Shown in pieces: positions 28,224-38,400 of a DNA stretch of 64,000 nt. The first letter of the stretch is position 1. The number at the start of each line of letters is the position of its first letter. The DNA comes from Microvirga terricola (GTDB taxonomy: Bacteria; Pseudomonadota; Alphaproteobacteria; Rhizobiales; Beijerinckiaceae). Position numbers and translations under genes: made by a program. The stretch spans positions 62,001 to 126,000 of the forward strand of contig NZ_JAATJS010000003.1 in the NCBI RefSeq assembly GCF_011777495.1, written 5' to 3'. A model generated the notes under the pieces. It did not search any database. It saw only the letters and a list, made by a program, of their open reading frames with translations, and was not told the origin of the DNA.

Positions 28224-28697
28224 ATGTCGCACGAATACGAAGCAACGGTGACCTGGACCCGCGAGGGAAGACCTTTCGCGGGCGGCGATTACAGCCGCGG
28301 CCATCGTTGGCGTTTCGATTGCGGCATTGAGGTCGCGGCGTCGGCATCACCCTCGGTGGTGCCGCTGCCGTTTTCGCGCGAGGACGCGGTCGATCCCGAG
28401 GAAGCATTCATTGCGGCTATTGCAAGCTGCCACATGCTCACCTTCCTCGGCATTGCAGCGAAGAAGCGCTATGTGATCGACAGCTACGACGACCGCGCGG
28501 TCGGCGTAATGACGCCGAACGCCAAGGGCAAGCCTTTCGTCTCGAAAGTCACCCTCGATCCGGTCATCGAATTCTCCGGCGACAAGCGCCCGACGGCGCA
28601 GCAGATCGCCGAGCTTCATCATCTTGCTCACCAGGAATGCTTCATCGCGAATTCCGTGCTCACGGAAGTCGTGGTGGCGGGCATTGAAAGCCACTAA
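28224..28697 (+). CDS. OsmC-family protein inside the gcv operon
   Basis: The product has 157 residues. It matches OsmC/Ohr-type thiol peroxidase-fold proteins: [25 protein letters not shown] with Cys69 and [13 protein letters not shown] with Cys139, the two family cysteines. It begins [14 protein letters not shown]. OsmC proteins reduce organic hydroperoxides or related thiol-reactive compounds. The gene sits between gcvH (11 bases upstream) and gcvPA (17 bases downstream) on the same strand, so it is almost certainly co-transcribed and under glycine control. This is not a standard gcv member; it might protect the lipoyl thiols, but that is inference. Confidence 0.9.
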   Translation: MSHEYEATVTWTREGRPFAGGDYSRGHRWRFDCGIEVAASASPSVVPLPFSREDAVDPEEAFIAAIASCHMLTFLGIAAKKRYVIDSYDDRAVGVMTPNAKGKPFVSKVTLDPVIEFSGDKRPTAQQIAELHHLAHQECFIANSVLTEVVVAGIESH

Positions 28698-28714
28698 CGC
28701 AGAAGGCAAAACCG

Positions 28715-30055
28715 ATGCGCTATCTTCCTCTCTCTGATACCGACCGCGGCGAGATGCTCGCGCGGGTCGGCGTCAAATCGGTCGACGATCTCTTCGCCGA
28801 CATCCCCAAGGACAAGCTTCTGAAAGCGCCTGTCGACCTGCCGCGCCGCAAGGGCGAGCTGGAAGTCGAGCGCGTTCTCTCCCGCATGTCGTCGAAGAAT
28901 ATCGCCGCATCGAGCGCGCCGTTCTTTGTGGGCGCCGGTTCCTACAAGCACCATGTGCCCGCGACCGTGGATCACCTGATCCAGCGCTCCGAGTTCTTGA
29001 CCAGCTACACGCCGTACCAGCCGGAAATCGCGCAAGGCACGCTGCAATATCTCTTCGAGTTCCAGACTCAGGTGGCCGCGCTCACCGGCATGGAGGTGGC
29101 GAACGCCTCCATGTATGACGGCTCCACCGGCACGGGCGAAGCGGTGCTGATGGCGCATCGCGTCACCAAGCGCCGCAAGGCGGTTCTCTCTGGCGGTCTA
29201 CATCCGCACTACGTCGATGTGGTGCAGACGCTGTCGAAGATGGCGAGCGACGAAGTCGTCGCCCTGAAGGCCGATGTCGCCGGCACCGAAGACATTCTCT
29301 CGCAGATCGACGACAGTGTGTCCTGCGTCGTCGTGCAGTCGCCGGATGTGTTCGGCAACGTGCGCGATTTGAAGCCCATCGCGGAAAAGGCGCACAAGCA
29401 TGGCGCGCTGCTGATCGCGGTGTTCACGGAAGTCGTGTCGCTCGGCCTCCTGCAATCGCCGGGAAGCCAGGATGCGGACATCGTCGTCGGCGAAGGCCAG
29501 TCCATCGGCAACGCGCTGAATTTCGGCGGGCCGTATGTCGGCCTCTTCGCCGCGAAGTCGAAATACATCCGCCAGATGCCGGGCCGCCTCTGCGGCGAGA
29601 CGGTGGACGCGGACGGCAATCGCGGTTTCGTGCTGACGCTTTCGACCCGTGAACAGCACATCCGCCGTGACAAGGCGACCTCGAACATCTGCACCAATTC
29701 GGGCCTCTGCTGCCTAGCCTTCACCATTCACATGTCGCTGCTCGGCGAAACCGGGGTCAAGCGCCTCGCCCGCGTCAACCATGCGAACGCGATCAAGCTC
29801 GCCGATGCACTTGCCGGTGTGAAGGGCGCGGAAGTGCTCAACAAGACGTTCTTCAACGAGTTCACCGTGAAGCTTGCAAAGCCCGCGGCGGAGGTCGTGG
29901 AGCGTCTGGCGGAGAAGGGCATTCTCGCGGGCGTGCCGGTGTCGCGTCTTCTGCCGAAGGCAGGACTCGACAACCTGCTCGTCATCGCCTCGACCGAAGT
30001 GAACACCGATGAAGATCGCGCGGCCCTTGTCGCCGCCTTGAAGGAGGTTCTGTGA
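28715..30055 (+). CDS. gcvPA: Glycine dehydrogenase (decarboxylating) subunit 1
   Basis: The product has 446 residues. It is the N-terminal half of P protein in the split form. Family segments include [77 protein letters not shown] and [20 protein letters not shown]. It pairs with GcvPB to form the PLP enzyme that decarboxylates glycine and loads GcvH. It overlaps gcvPB by 4 bases (ATGA), consistent with equal synthesis of the two subunits. Confidence 0.97.
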   Translation: MRYLPLSDTDRGEMLARVGVKSVDDLFADIPKDKLLKAPVDLPRRKGELEVERVLSRMSSKNIAASSAPFFVGAGSYKHHVPATVDHLIQRSEFLTSYTPYQPEIAQGTLQYLFEFQTQVAALTGMEVANASMYDGSTGTGEAVLMAHRVTKRRKAVLSGGLHPHYVDVVQTLSKMASDEVVALKADVAGTEDILSQIDDSVSCVVVQSPDVFGNVRDLKPIAEKAHKHGALLIAVFTEVVSLGLLQSPGSQDADIVVGEGQSIGNALNFGGPYVGLFAAKSKYIRQMPGRLCGETVDADGNRGFVLTLSTREQHIRRDKATSNICTNSGLCCLAFTIHMSLLGETGVKRLARVNHANAIKLADALAGVKGAEVLNKTFFNEFTVKLAKPAAEVVERLAEKGILAGVPVSRLLPKAGLDNLLVIASTEVNTDEDRAALVAALKEVL

Positions 30056-31626
30056 TGTTGAACCGTCAGGGACGCCCCACCGCAGCCGGTGAAGCCGGCA
30101 CCAACGAGCATCCGACCTTCACCGGCAACAAGGCGCTGGCGCAGGTAGAGCCTTTGATCTTCGAGATCGGCCGTCTCGACGTGACCGGCGTCGATCTCGA
30201 CGAGCCCGCCGCCTTCACGCCGCGCCTCGGCGGTCAGGAGCGCAAGGACGCCATCAACCTTCCCGGCCTCTCCGAGCCGGAGGCGATGCGCCACTACGTG
30301 CGCCTGAGCCAGATGAACTACGGCATCGACACGGGCCTCTTCCCGCTCGGTTCCTGCACCATGAAGCACAATGCGCGGCTCAACGAGCGCATGGCCCGCT
30401 TGCCGGGCTTCTCGGACGTGCATCCGCTGCAGCCGGTTTCCACCGTGCAGGGTGCGCTCGAGCTCATGAAGGAGCTTGCGCATTACCTCATGACGCTTAC
30501 CGGCACGAAGGCGGTTTCGCTGTCACCGAAGGCGGGCGCGCATGGTGAGCTTTGCGGCATGATGGCGATCAAGGCAGCCATCGAGGCCAAGGGCGAGGGC
30601 AAGACCCGCAATGTGGTGCTCGTGCCCGAATCCGCGCACGGCACGAACCCCGCCACGGCTGCGCTCATCGGCTTCGTCGTGAAGCCGGTGCCCGCGCGTG
30701 ACGACGGCTGGGTGCATGTGGACGACGTGAAGAAGCTTTTGGGGCCCGACGTCGCCGCGATCATGCTGACGAACCCGAACACTTGCGGACTCTTCGAGCC
30801 GCAGGTGGTGGAAATCGCCAAGGCGCTTCACGATGCCGGCGCGTACTTCTATTGCGATGGCGCGAACTTTAACGCCATCGTCGGAAAGGCGCGTCCTGGC
30901 GATCTCGGCATCGACGCCATGCACATCAACCTGCACAAGACCTTCTCGACGCCGCATGGCGGCGGTGGTCCCGGTGCTGGTCCGGTGGTGCTCTCAGATC
31001 GTCTCGCACCTTTCGCGCCTGTGCCGTTCGTGCGCGAGGGCAAGAAGGGTCTCGAACTCGTCGAGCATGAGAGCGATGCGGCAGAAAAGCCGTTCGGCCG
31101 CATGACCGCGTTCCACGGCCAGATGGGCATGTATGTGCGCGCGCTCGCTTACATGCTGTCGCATGGCGCCGACGGCATGAAGCAGGCTTCCGAAGATGCG
31201 GTGCTGAACGCCAACTACATCCGCGCTGGTCTGTCCGACCTGCTCTCGCTGCCTTTCGGCGACAAGCCGTGCATGCACGAAGTGCTGTTCGACGATGCGT
31301 GGCTGAAGGACTCGGGCGTTACGACGCTCGATTTCGCAAAGGCCATGATCGACGAGGGCTATCACCCGATGACCATGTACTTCCCGCTGGTGGTACACGG
31401 CGCGATGTTGATCGAGCCGACGGAATCGGAATCGAAGTCGTCGCTGGATCTCTTCATCGCTACCCTGCGCGATCTCGCCATGGCTGCGACTTCCGGCAAC
31501 GACAAGAGCCGCTTCACCGGCGCGCCCTATCACTCGCCCCGTCGCCGCCTGGACGAAACCCGCGCCGCGCGCTCGCCGGTTCTCAAGTGGACGCCTCCGG
31601 CTCCGATTGCGGAAGCGGCGGAGTAA
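30052..31626 (+). CDS. gcvPB: Glycine dehydrogenase (decarboxylating) subunit 2
   Basis: The product has 524 residues, the PLP-carrying half of the split P protein. The PLP lysine lies in [51 protein letters not shown] and the C-terminal [23 protein letters not shown] also fit. It is the last gene of the operon and is followed by a strong bidirectional terminator. Dihydrolipoamide dehydrogenase is not encoded here and must be supplied from elsewhere. Confidence 0.97.
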   Translation: MMLNRQGRPTAAGEAGTNEHPTFTGNKALAQVEPLIFEIGRLDVTGVDLDEPAAFTPRLGGQERKDAINLPGLSEPEAMRHYVRLSQMNYGIDTGLFPLGSCTMKHNARLNERMARLPGFSDVHPLQPVSTVQGALELMKELAHYLMTLTGTKAVSLSPKAGAHGELCGMMAIKAAIEAKGEGKTRNVVLVPESAHGTNPATAALIGFVVKPVPARDDGWVHVDDVKKLLGPDVAAIMLTNPNTCGLFEPQVVEIAKALHDAGAYFYCDGANFNAIVGKARPGDLGIDAMHINLHKTFSTPHGGGGPGAGPVVLSDRLAPFAPVPFVREGKKGLELVEHESDAAEKPFGRMTAFHGQMGMYVRALAYMLSHGADGMKQASEDAVLNANYIRAGLSDLLSLPFGDKPCMHEVLFDDAWLKDSGVTTLDFAKAMIDEGYHPMTMYFPLVVHGAMLIEPTESESKSSLDLFIATLRDLAMAATSGNDKSRFTGAPYHSPRRRLDETRAARSPVLKWTPPAPIAEAAE

Positions 31627-31643
31627 GAGCAAAAGCCGAACGC

Positions 31644-31677
31644 AAAATGGCCGGGCATGTCCCGGCCATTTTTATTT
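31644..31677. terminator. Bidirectional terminator after gcvPB
   Basis: AAAATGGCCGGG and CCCGGCCATTTT form a perfect 12-bp stem with a 5-base loop, followed by TATTTT. A-runs and T-runs flank both sides, so it can end both the gcv operon and the convergent HAD gene. Confidence 0.85.
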
Positions 31678-31707
31678 TGGGCGAACTCAATTGCGAGAGC
31701 GCGCCGC

Positions 31708-32364
31708 CTATAGGCGCGATACGCGTCCTACAGCGCTCTCCAGATCTCGCATGTGTTCGATAATATCGAGCGCGCCCGCGTCACGAAGACGGTCGGCGTG
31801 TCCTTCTCTGCAATGGCCGCCGCCGGTAAAGCCGATGACGCGCATTCCTGCGGCTCGCGCACCCGTCACACCGGCGGGTGAATCCTCGATCACGATGCAT
31901 TCCTGAGGATGTGCGTTCATCCGCGCCGCCGCATGAAGGAAAAGATCCGGTGCAGGTTTGCCGCGCTTCACCTCGACCGCGCTGAACACGCTTTGGAAGA
32001 GATCGTCGAGGCCCGTGATTCTCAACGACAGTGCGATGCGGTCGGGCGTCGAAGACGATGCGACGCAGCGTGGATGGGGGAGGGAGAGAATGGCGTCGCG
32101 AACGCTGGTGATCGGCTGCAAATCCGTCTCGAAGCGCGCGAAGAGAATTTCATTCGCCCTTGCGCTGAAATCCGGCGGGAGAGGTCGCCCATGATCACCC
32201 TCGATCTGCCGGATTGCGTCCGCCAAGCTCTTGCCGACGAACTCGCGCAGAATGTCGTCGAGCGTGTAGGGAAAGCCGAGTTCGGTCAGGAACTCTGCAT
32301 CGACCTGACAGGCCAAAAGTTCGGAATCGACGAGCACGCCGTCGCAGTCGAAAATCAGCAGCAT
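31708..32364 (-). CDS. HAD-family phosphatase (phosphoglycolate/beta-phosphoglucomutase-like)
   Basis: The product has 218 residues. Motif I is LLIFDCDGVLVDS with the nucleophile Asp6 and Asp8; motif II is in CVASSSTPDRIAL, motif III Lys in VKRGKPAPDLFLHAA, and motif IV IEDSPAGVTGARAAG. A helical cap follows motif I (subclass IA). The group includes phosphoglycolate phosphatases and sugar phosphatases; the substrate cannot be set by eye. It starts just below the atp operon terminator, so it likely has its own promoter, and converges with gcvPB. Confidence 0.9.
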   Translation of the reverse strand: MLLIFDCDGVLVDSELLACQVDAEFLTELGFPYTLDDILREFVGKSLADAIRQIEGDHGRPLPPDFSARANEILFARFETDLQPITSVRDAILSLPHPRCVASSSTPDRIALSLRITGLDDLFQSVFSAVEVKRGKPAPDLFLHAAARMNAHPQECIVIEDSPAGVTGARAAGMRVIGFTGGGHCREGHADRLRDAGALDIIEHMRDLESAVGRVSRL

Positions 32365-32384
32365 GGCTTCACATCATCCCAACA

Positions 32385-32411
32385 AAAAAGCCGCCTCGAA
32401 AGGCGGCTTTT
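32385..32411. terminator. Terminator of the F0 ATP synthase operon
   Basis: AAAAAAGCCGCCT and AGGCGGCTTTT pair around CGAA. On the minus strand the stem ends in a T-run (TTTTTTG), as expected for an intrinsic terminator after atpF. It lies between atpF and the HAD gene. Confidence 0.85.
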
Positions 32412-32435
32412 GAATTTCGGTCCGGAGCAAGCCGC

Positions 32436-32921
32436 TTATTGCAGCTTCGAGCGCACGTCGCCGAGGCTCTTGCTCACGAGCGCGGCAGCGGCCGAGCCGG
32501 TGATCTCGTTCTTCAGCACGTGCTCGGAGGCCTTCACGGCGGCGTCGACCGCAGCGGCGCGGACTTCGGCGGAAGCCTGAGCCTCGGCCTGCGCGATCTT
32601 CGCTTCGGCGGAGGCGGTGCGGCGCTTCACGAAATCGGCGAGCTTCTCCTGCGCGTCGCGGGCGAGGCGCTCGGCCTCTTCCTTGGCGGCAGAAACGATC
32701 TCGGCGGCTTCGCGCTCGGCGGCCTGGCGTTTGGCTTCGAACTCCTTCAGGAGCTTTTCTGCGTCCTGGCGCAGGCGGCTGGCCTCCGCGAGTTCATCGG
32801 CGATCCGCTTTCCGCGGGAATCGAGTGAGCTCAGGATTTTCCCGGGCACGCCCTTGTAGAACAGGATGCCCCAGAAGATGACGAAGGCGACGGCGACCCA
32901 GAATTCAGCGCTCTTAAGCAT
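32436..32921 (-). CDS. atpF: F0F1 ATP synthase subunit B
   Basis: The product has 161 residues. It has one N-terminal membrane helix (EFWVAVAFVIFWGILFYKGV) and a long charged helix rich in Ala, Glu and Lys, the peripheral stalk that dimerises with b'. SLDSRGKRIADELAEASRLRQDAEKLL is typical of alphaproteobacterial subunit b. It is the last gene of atpI-B-E-b'-b, 11 bases after the b' gene. F1 genes (atpHAGDC) are not in the window, in keeping with the split operons of this class. Confidence 0.95.
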   Translation of the reverse strand: MLKSAEFWVAVAFVIFWGILFYKGVPGKILSSLDSRGKRIADELAEASRLRQDAEKLLKEFEAKRQAAEREAAEIVSAAKEEAERLARDAQEKLADFVKRRTASAEAKIAQAEAQASAEVRAAAVDAAVKASEHVLKNEITGSAAAALVSKSLGDVRSKLQ

Positions 32922-32932
32922 CTTGGATCTCC

Positions 32933-33484
32933 TTAAGCCTTGGATTGGTCGAGGGCGGCTTCCACCGTCTGGGGAGCCGGAGCCTTGCCGGTCAGACGCT
33001 CAACGATGGCTGTCGCCGTCTCGTGAGCGATGCCGCGCACATTGGACATGGCCGCAGTCTTCTTCTGAGCGATGGTCGCCTCAAAATCGGCTAGGCGCTT
33101 GGCGAGGTCCGCCTCAAGCGTCTTGCGCTTGGCGTCGGTCTCGGTCGCAGCCTTGGCGCGGGCGTCCTGTGCGAGGCTCTGGGCGCGACCCTTGGCCTCG
33201 GCGAGAGCCTTCTCGTAAGCGGCACCGGCCTCTTCCGCGCGGGACTTCATGGCAGCCGCCTCGTCGAGATCGCCGGCGATGGTCACGCGACGGTTCTCGA
33301 TGATGCCCGACAGGCGGGGCAGCACCAATTTCGAAATGAGAGTGTAGAGCAGCACGAAGGTGATCGTCAGCCAGATGACCTGACCGGCGAAGGTTTCCGT
33401 CTTGAACGGCGGAAAGCCGACGTCTTCGTGAGCGCCGCCATGCGCTTCCGTGGTGGCATGGGTCGTCTGAGCAGCCTGAGCCAT
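32933..33484 (-). CDS. atpG: F0F1 ATP synthase subunit B'
   Basis: The product has 183 residues. A His/Ala/Gly-rich N-terminus precedes one membrane helix (GQVIWLTITFVLLYTLISKL) and a long coiled-coil stalk (VTIAGDLDEAAAMKSRAEEA onwards). It is the second, divergent b-type subunit found in photosynthetic bacteria and alphaproteobacteria. I chose the ATG at 33484 (MAQAAQTTHATTEAHGG) with AGGATC upstream; an in-frame ATG 39 bases upstream is possible. The symbols atpG and atpF2 are both used for b'; atpG can be confused with the gamma subunit. Confidence 0.93.
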   Translation of the reverse strand: MAQAAQTTHATTEAHGGAHEDVGFPPFKTETFAGQVIWLTITFVLLYTLISKLVLPRLSGIIENRRVTIAGDLDEAAAMKSRAEEAGAAYEKALAEAKGRAQSLAQDARAKAATETDAKRKTLEADLAKRLADFEATIAQKKTAAMSNVRGIAHETATAIVERLTGKAPAPQTVEAALDQSKA

Positions 33485-33606
33485 TGAGCTGATCCTGAGA
33501 GGATTCGTGAATCCTAGAAACAATGAATGACGGCGGTGGACCCGCCGTCACCTTTTGTCGAAGCGAAGCGCGTAATGCGCTTCGCCCTCCCGATCACCGA
33601 TGTGTC

Positions 33607-33831
33607 TTAGGTGAAGAGCAGGACGAGGGCGACGACGAGGCAGAAGATGCCGAGACCTTCCGCGAGCGCCGCGCCGATGAAGGCGCGAGCGAACTGGCCG
33701 TCGGCAGCCGACGGGTTGCGCAGAGCACCCGAGAGGAAGTTACCGAAAATGTTGCCGACGCCCATAGCGGCGAGGCCCATGCCGATGCAGGCAAGGCCCG
33801 CGCCGAGGTATTTGAAAGCAATCGGATCCAT
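33607..33831 (-). CDS. atpE: F0F1 ATP synthase subunit C
   Basis: The product has 74 residues, two membrane helices joined by the polar loop RNPSAADG. The ion-binding carboxylate is Glu58 in [13 protein letters not shown]. The residues around it (no Na+-type Q/S/T set) suggest proton coupling. It forms the rotor ring. It lies between atpB (57 bases upstream) and the b' gene (122 bases downstream). The wider gap after atpE is common because c is needed in many copies. Confidence 0.97.
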   Translation of the reverse strand: MDPIAFKYLGAGLACIGMGLAAMGVGNIFGNFLSGALRNPSAADGQFARAFIGAALAEGLGIFCLVVALVLLFT

Positions 33832-33888
33832 CGTGATCTCCTTGAGAGGGGTGTTGACCGGGAGGGGAGGGGTTAACTCAGCGCTGAC

Positions 33889-34617
33889 CTAGTGGCCCGG
33901 GTGCAGTGCGTCGTTGAGGTAGATGCAGGTCAACACCGTGAAGACGTAGGCCTGCAAAGCGGCGACGAGGAACTCGAGCGCCATGAGAGCGACCGCCATG
34001 AGGAGCGGAAGCGGAGCGAGGATCGAAATCATTCCGCCAGCGCCCAGAAGCGCGACGACGAAGCCCGCGAAAACCTTCAACGCGATATGCCCCGCGAGCA
34101 TGTTTGCGAAAAGACGCAAGCTCAGCGAAATCGGCCGCGAGAGGAAGGAGATCAGCTCGATCACGACGATGAAGGGCAGAAGCCAGGCCGGCACGCCCGA
34201 CGGCACGAAGAGGCCGAGGAAATGGGTGCCGTGCTTGACGAAGCCGTAGACGACCACGGTGCCGATGACGAGGATCGCCAGCGAGAAGGTAACGATGACT
34301 TGGCTCGTGACCGTGTAGAAGCCCGGGATCATGCCGAGCAGATTGGCGGTCAGCACGAACATGAAGAGCGAGAAGACGAGCGGGAAAAACTTCATTCCCT
34401 CGACGCCTGCGGCGTCTCTCAATGTCCCGGCGACGAAATCATGCAGAACTTCCGCGACCGACTGGGCGCGGCCCGGAACGACGGCGCGCTTGCGGGTGGC
34501 AAGCAGGAGGCCGCCGACGATGACCGCCACGGCGCCGACCATGAACAGCGATGAATTCGTGAAATTGATGGCAGGAATGATGGGCTTGATCTGGAATTGC
34601 TCGATCGGGCTCGCCAT
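33889..34617 (-). CDS. atpB: F0F1 ATP synthase subunit A
   Basis: The product has 242 residues with five to six membrane helices. The essential arginine is in [20 protein letters not shown], and the last helices contain [26 protein letters not shown]. It forms the proton half-channels facing the c ring. It begins [19 protein letters not shown], as in Hyphomicrobiales. It follows atpI by 58 bases. Confidence 0.96.
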   Translation of the reverse strand: MASPIEQFQIKPIIPAINFTNSSLFMVGAVAVIVGGLLLATRKRAVVPGRAQSVAEVLHDFVAGTLRDAAGVEGMKFFPLVFSLFMFVLTANLLGMIPGFYTVTSQVIVTFSLAILVIGTVVVYGFVKHGTHFLGLFVPSGVPAWLLPFIVVIELISFLSRPISLSLRLFANMLAGHIALKVFAGFVVALLGAGGMISILAPLPLLMAVALMALEFLVAALQAYVFTVLTCIYLNDALHPGH

Positions 34618-34675
34618 GATCCGCTCTTAAATATCGCTGTTGTCTATCGCCGTACGGCGGGTGGATTCGAGTACA

Positions 34676-35050
34676 TCACTGCTTTTGATCATACCGGGCG
34701 CCTTTCAGCAGCCCTGCAGCTCGTAGGAGATTGAGCATCCCGGCGCAGAAGCCGAGCATGAGGCAGATGATGAGCCCCCAGGGAGAGACGCCGAACAGCC
34801 GGTCGACGAGCCACCCGACGATTCCACCGGCAACAACACCGGAAACGAACTCCGCCGAGAGCCGGAAGGCCTGGCCGAGTGCGTTCGAATCCGATGTCGA
34901 ACGAGCGGGCGATCCCGTTGTCTTGCTGCGCTGCGCAGTGGCTTGATCCAGCTGCGCATCGAGAGATTTCAGTCTCGCTTTCAGGTTAGCATCGTCGGAG
35001 CTGGACGGTTCCTTGCCGTTTTCATCACTCCGCTTCGTGGGATCCGCCAT
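34676..35050 (-). CDS. atpI: AtpI-like F0F1 ATP synthase assembly protein
   Basis: The product has 124 residues. The N-terminal 60 residues are polar with a helical stretch (NLKARLKSLDAQLDQATAQR); two membrane helices follow (about 70-90 and 95-115: FVSGVVAGGIVGWLVDRLFG and LIICLMLGFCAGMLNLLRAA), the AtpI/AtpZ pattern. It is thought to help assemble the c ring or import Mg2+. It is the first gene of the F0 operon, preceded by AAGGAG and a strong promoter. Confidence 0.88.
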   Translation of the reverse strand: MADPTKRSDENGKEPSSSDDANLKARLKSLDAQLDQATAQRSKTTGSPARSTSDSNALGQAFRLSAEFVSGVVAGGIVGWLVDRLFGVSPWGLIICLMLGFCAGMLNLLRAAGLLKGARYDQKQ

Positions 35051-35115
35051 GGCGTTCTCCTTATCAAAGCAGTGCGGGAAAAAGTCTTGGATTCCCGGCC
35101 CCGAAAGCCGCGCGA

Positions 35116-35144
35116 AACATATGGGCGAGGGTCCCCCCTGTCAA
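35116..35144 (-). promoter_or_regulatory. Promoter of the F0 ATP synthase operon
   Basis: On the minus strand TTGACA is followed after exactly 17 bases by TATGTT. The implied start lies about 58 bases upstream of the atpI ATG. A second TTGACG occurs 11 bases upstream, and a stretch rich in A and T (35160-35185) may act as an UP-like element. Confidence 0.65.
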
Positions 35145-35305
35145 GGACCGTCAAGAAAGAGTTAAGTATTTGATTTATAAGAAGAAAGTGCCTTTTGCGG
35201 CAGCTCTGTGCGAAATCGCCCATGTTTTTGGGGCCGAACTATGACCGAGCGCTGAAAGCCGACGCCCCCGATCATGCCGGATTGAGGCCGATTCCGACCG
35301 GTCTT

Positions 35306-35348
35306 CAGGAGCTTGATCATGTCCCCTTGAAACATGATCAAGCTCCTG
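35306..35348. repeat. 17-base perfect inverted repeat beside dispersed repeat
   Basis: CAGGAGCTTGATCATGT and ACATGATCAAGCTCCTG are perfect complements around a 9-base loop. The dyad is directly next to the dispersed repeat at 35354-35407, as a different dyad is near copy 1. It lies between the smc 3' end and the atp promoter. Confidence 0.7.
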
Positions 35349-35353
35349 ATTCC

Positions 35354-35407
35354 TTATTGCCGCATGATCCGGGCGAACAACTGGTGCCCACTTGTTCTGA
35401 TCATGCT
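35354..35407 (-). repeat. Dispersed palindromic repeat, copy 2
   Basis: This block is identical to 1272-1325 at 50 of 54 bases. The four differences all fall in the central loop and both palindromic arms are unchanged, which points to selection or recent spread of the stem. It overlaps the last base of the smc stop codon, as copy 1 abuts the DUF937 stop. Confidence 0.78.
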
Positions 35408-38400
35408 CAGGTCGTTTCGAGAATGCGCTCGGCGCTACGCAGATCGACCGAGACGAGCTGCGACACGCCCCGTTCCGCCATGGTCACGCCGAACAGCCGC
35501 TCCATGCGCGCCATGGTGATCGGGTTGTGGGTGATGACCACGAAACGCGTCTCGGTCTGGCGCGCCATGTCGTCGAGAAGGTCGCAATAGCGCTCAACGT
35601 TGGCATCGTCGAGCGGCGCGTCCACCTCGTCCAGCACGCAGATGGGCGAGGGATTGGTGAGGAACACGGCGAAGATCAGAGCGGTCGCGGTCAGCGCCTG
35701 CTCGCCGCCGGACAACAGCGTCATGCTTTGGGGCTTCTTGCCGGGGGGGCGAGCAAGAATCTCGAGGCCGGCTTCGAGCGGATCGTCCGAATCGACCAGA
35801 GTCAGCTCTGCGGTGCCGCCGCCGAAGAGAGTGGTGAAGAGGCTCTTGAAGTGGCCATTGACCACGTCGAAGGCTGCGAGAAGGCGCTCGCGCCCCTCGC
35901 GGTTAAGGCTGCCGATGGCCTGACGCAGACGCTTGATGGCCTCGACGAGATCGTCGCGCTCGGTGGTGATTCCCGTGTGCTTCGCTTCGAGTTCCGTCAG
36001 TTCTTCGTCTGCGCGCAGGTTGACCGCGCCGAGGCGTTCCCGGTCACCCTTCAAGGCGTGGAGCTTCGCCTCGATCTCGGGCTGAGACGGCAATTCCACG
36101 CCGTCCTTCAGCCCCGCGAGTTCGATCAGGCCGGCCGGAGTCGTCTCGAGATTTTCCGCGATGGTGCGGGTGATCTCGGCCAGACGCTGAACGGCGGCCT
36201 CATGGCGAGCCTGAGAGCCTGCGCGCGCCTCACGCGCTGCGGAGAGTGCTTCCAGCGCTTCGCGGGCGGTGCGGTCGGCCTCGGCGAGTTGTGTCTCGGC
36301 ATCGGCCAGATGGTCGGCAGCTTCTTTGCGCTTCGCCTCGGCTTCTTCGACTTCGGAAAGCAGGGCGCGGCGGCGCATGAGATAGGTGTCGGGCGCTTCC
36401 AGCAGGCGCTGATGCTCGTCCTGCGCGCGCTCCAGGCGCTCGCCCAGGTCTTCGAGCGCCTTGGCGGCGCGGGAGGCGCGCTCGGCCCACAGGCGGACGT
36501 CGGCGGCAAGCGATTCCTGCCTGCGGCGGCGCAGGTCTGCCTCATGGACGAGGGATTGCAGGGCGGCGCGCGCTTCCGACGCGGCGGCGCGATGCTCGGC
36601 GACGCGGGTGCGCTCTTCGAGCAGCCGACTCTCCAAATCGGGCGCGGGCGCGAGGTCCTGCAAAGCCGCTTCGGCGTCGCGGACGCGTTCCTGCGCTTCG
36701 TTCTCGCTGGCGGAAATGCGGGCAAGGCCTTCCTGCAGGGCCGAGAGGCGCTGGCCAAGTTCCGCTTCCTTGCGCTCGGCGGCAGCAAGCCGGGTGCGGG
36801 CGGCATCAATTGCTTGGCGCGCCTGCCGTGCCGCCTCGATGGCCTGCATCTCATGCGATGCGGCGCGACGGACGGCCTCCAGTGTTTCCTCAGCCTGCTG
36901 GCGCAGGAGCTCGACCTGCTCGCGAGCTGCTTCGGCCTCGCGTTCCAAGTCTCCAAGACGGTTCTTTTCGGCCAGGCGCCGTGCGGCCGCCGAGGGCGCT
37001 TCCGCCGCCGTCGTGAAACCGTCCCACCGCCACAGGTCGCCTTCCACGGAGACGAGGCGCTGGCCGGGTTTCAGCAGGCTGCGGAGGCGAAGACCGTCCG
37101 CCTTGCTCACAATGCCGATCTGCTTCAGGCGGCGCTGGAGCGCGGCGGGGGCGTTCGCGACATCGGCAAGGGATCGGATGCCTTCGGGCAGCGCCGGATC
37201 GCCCGCGCCTGGGCCGGTTTCTGCCCAGTGGGCAGGAGCAGAGGGGTCGGTCGAAGCGTCGAGGTCGTCGCCGAGCGCTGCGCCAAGCGCAGTCTCGTAG
37301 CCCTTCTGAACGGTGATCTGGTCGAGCGCCGGGGGCCACAGGTCGCCGGAGGCGGAGGTGAAGAGCTTGGCGAGAGTCCGGGCCTCGGTTTCGAGCCCTT
37401 GCGCCTTGCGCTCAGCCTCGTTGAGCGGCTGGCGCAGACGGTTTTCGGAATCACGCGCGGCGCTCAGCGCCTCGCGGGCACCGATGACGGCTTCTTCCGC
37501 AGATTGAGCCATCTCTTCAGCGATGGCCGCTTCCTCGCGCAGCATGTCGGCAGAGGGGCCATCATCGGAGACTGAGGCCGACAGGGCTGCAATATCGCGC
37601 TCGATCCGCTCTTTCTCGGAGGCGAAGCGCGCGGCGCGCTCCATCTCCTCGCGCATGCTGCGTTCCAGCGCGGCGCGGCGGGCGTTGAGGTCGGAGGTCT
37701 GGGCCTGGAGGGCGCTCAAGGCGGCTTCCGCCTCGGCAAGCTCAGCCTCGACGTTCTGGAGCCGCTCCTCGCTCTCGGCGCGGGCTTCGCCTGCGCCGTC
37801 GGTCGAAAGCGCGATTTCCGCTTCCTCGGCCTTCAGACGCTCGATAGTGGCCTGTGCGTCCGTGCGCTGGGCCGCCTCGCGGGCGAGGTCGCGGTTGAGG
37901 TCGGAAATGTGCCGCTCCAGCTCCGTCACCCGGTCCTTCGAACGGCGCTCTTCCGATTCGAGTTCGTTGCGAGCATGGGTGAGACGCTGAAGGGCCGCTG
38001 CAGCAGCGGCTTCGGCCTGACGTAGGGCAGGGATCGCATGGGCCGCGACGGCCTGGGCGGTTGCGGCTTTCGTCTGTTCCTCGGTCCGGTCGGCGACGGC
38101 TTTCAGGGTGTCCGTTGCCTGCTGCTCGGCGGCGGCGGCCTGCTCGCGCGCTTCGGCAAAGCCGATGGCGTACATAAGCGCTTCGAGCCGGCGGATTTCG
38201 GCGGAGAGATTCTTGTAGCGCGAGGCCTGACGACCCTGGCGTTTCAAGCTGTCGACTTGGGTCTCCAGCTCGCGGATCACGTCCTCGACGCGCAGGAGGT
38301 TGTCTTCCGCGCCTTTGAGCCGGAGCTCGGCCTCGTGACGGCGGGCGTGAAGGCCGGCAATGCCGGCGGCGTCTTCAAGGATACGGCGGCGGGCCTGGGG

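Noticed and set aside
35527-37575. 682-codon open frame on the plus strand
   Set aside because: It is antisense to smc. Long shadow frames are expected opposite Ala/Glu/Arg-rich coiled coils.
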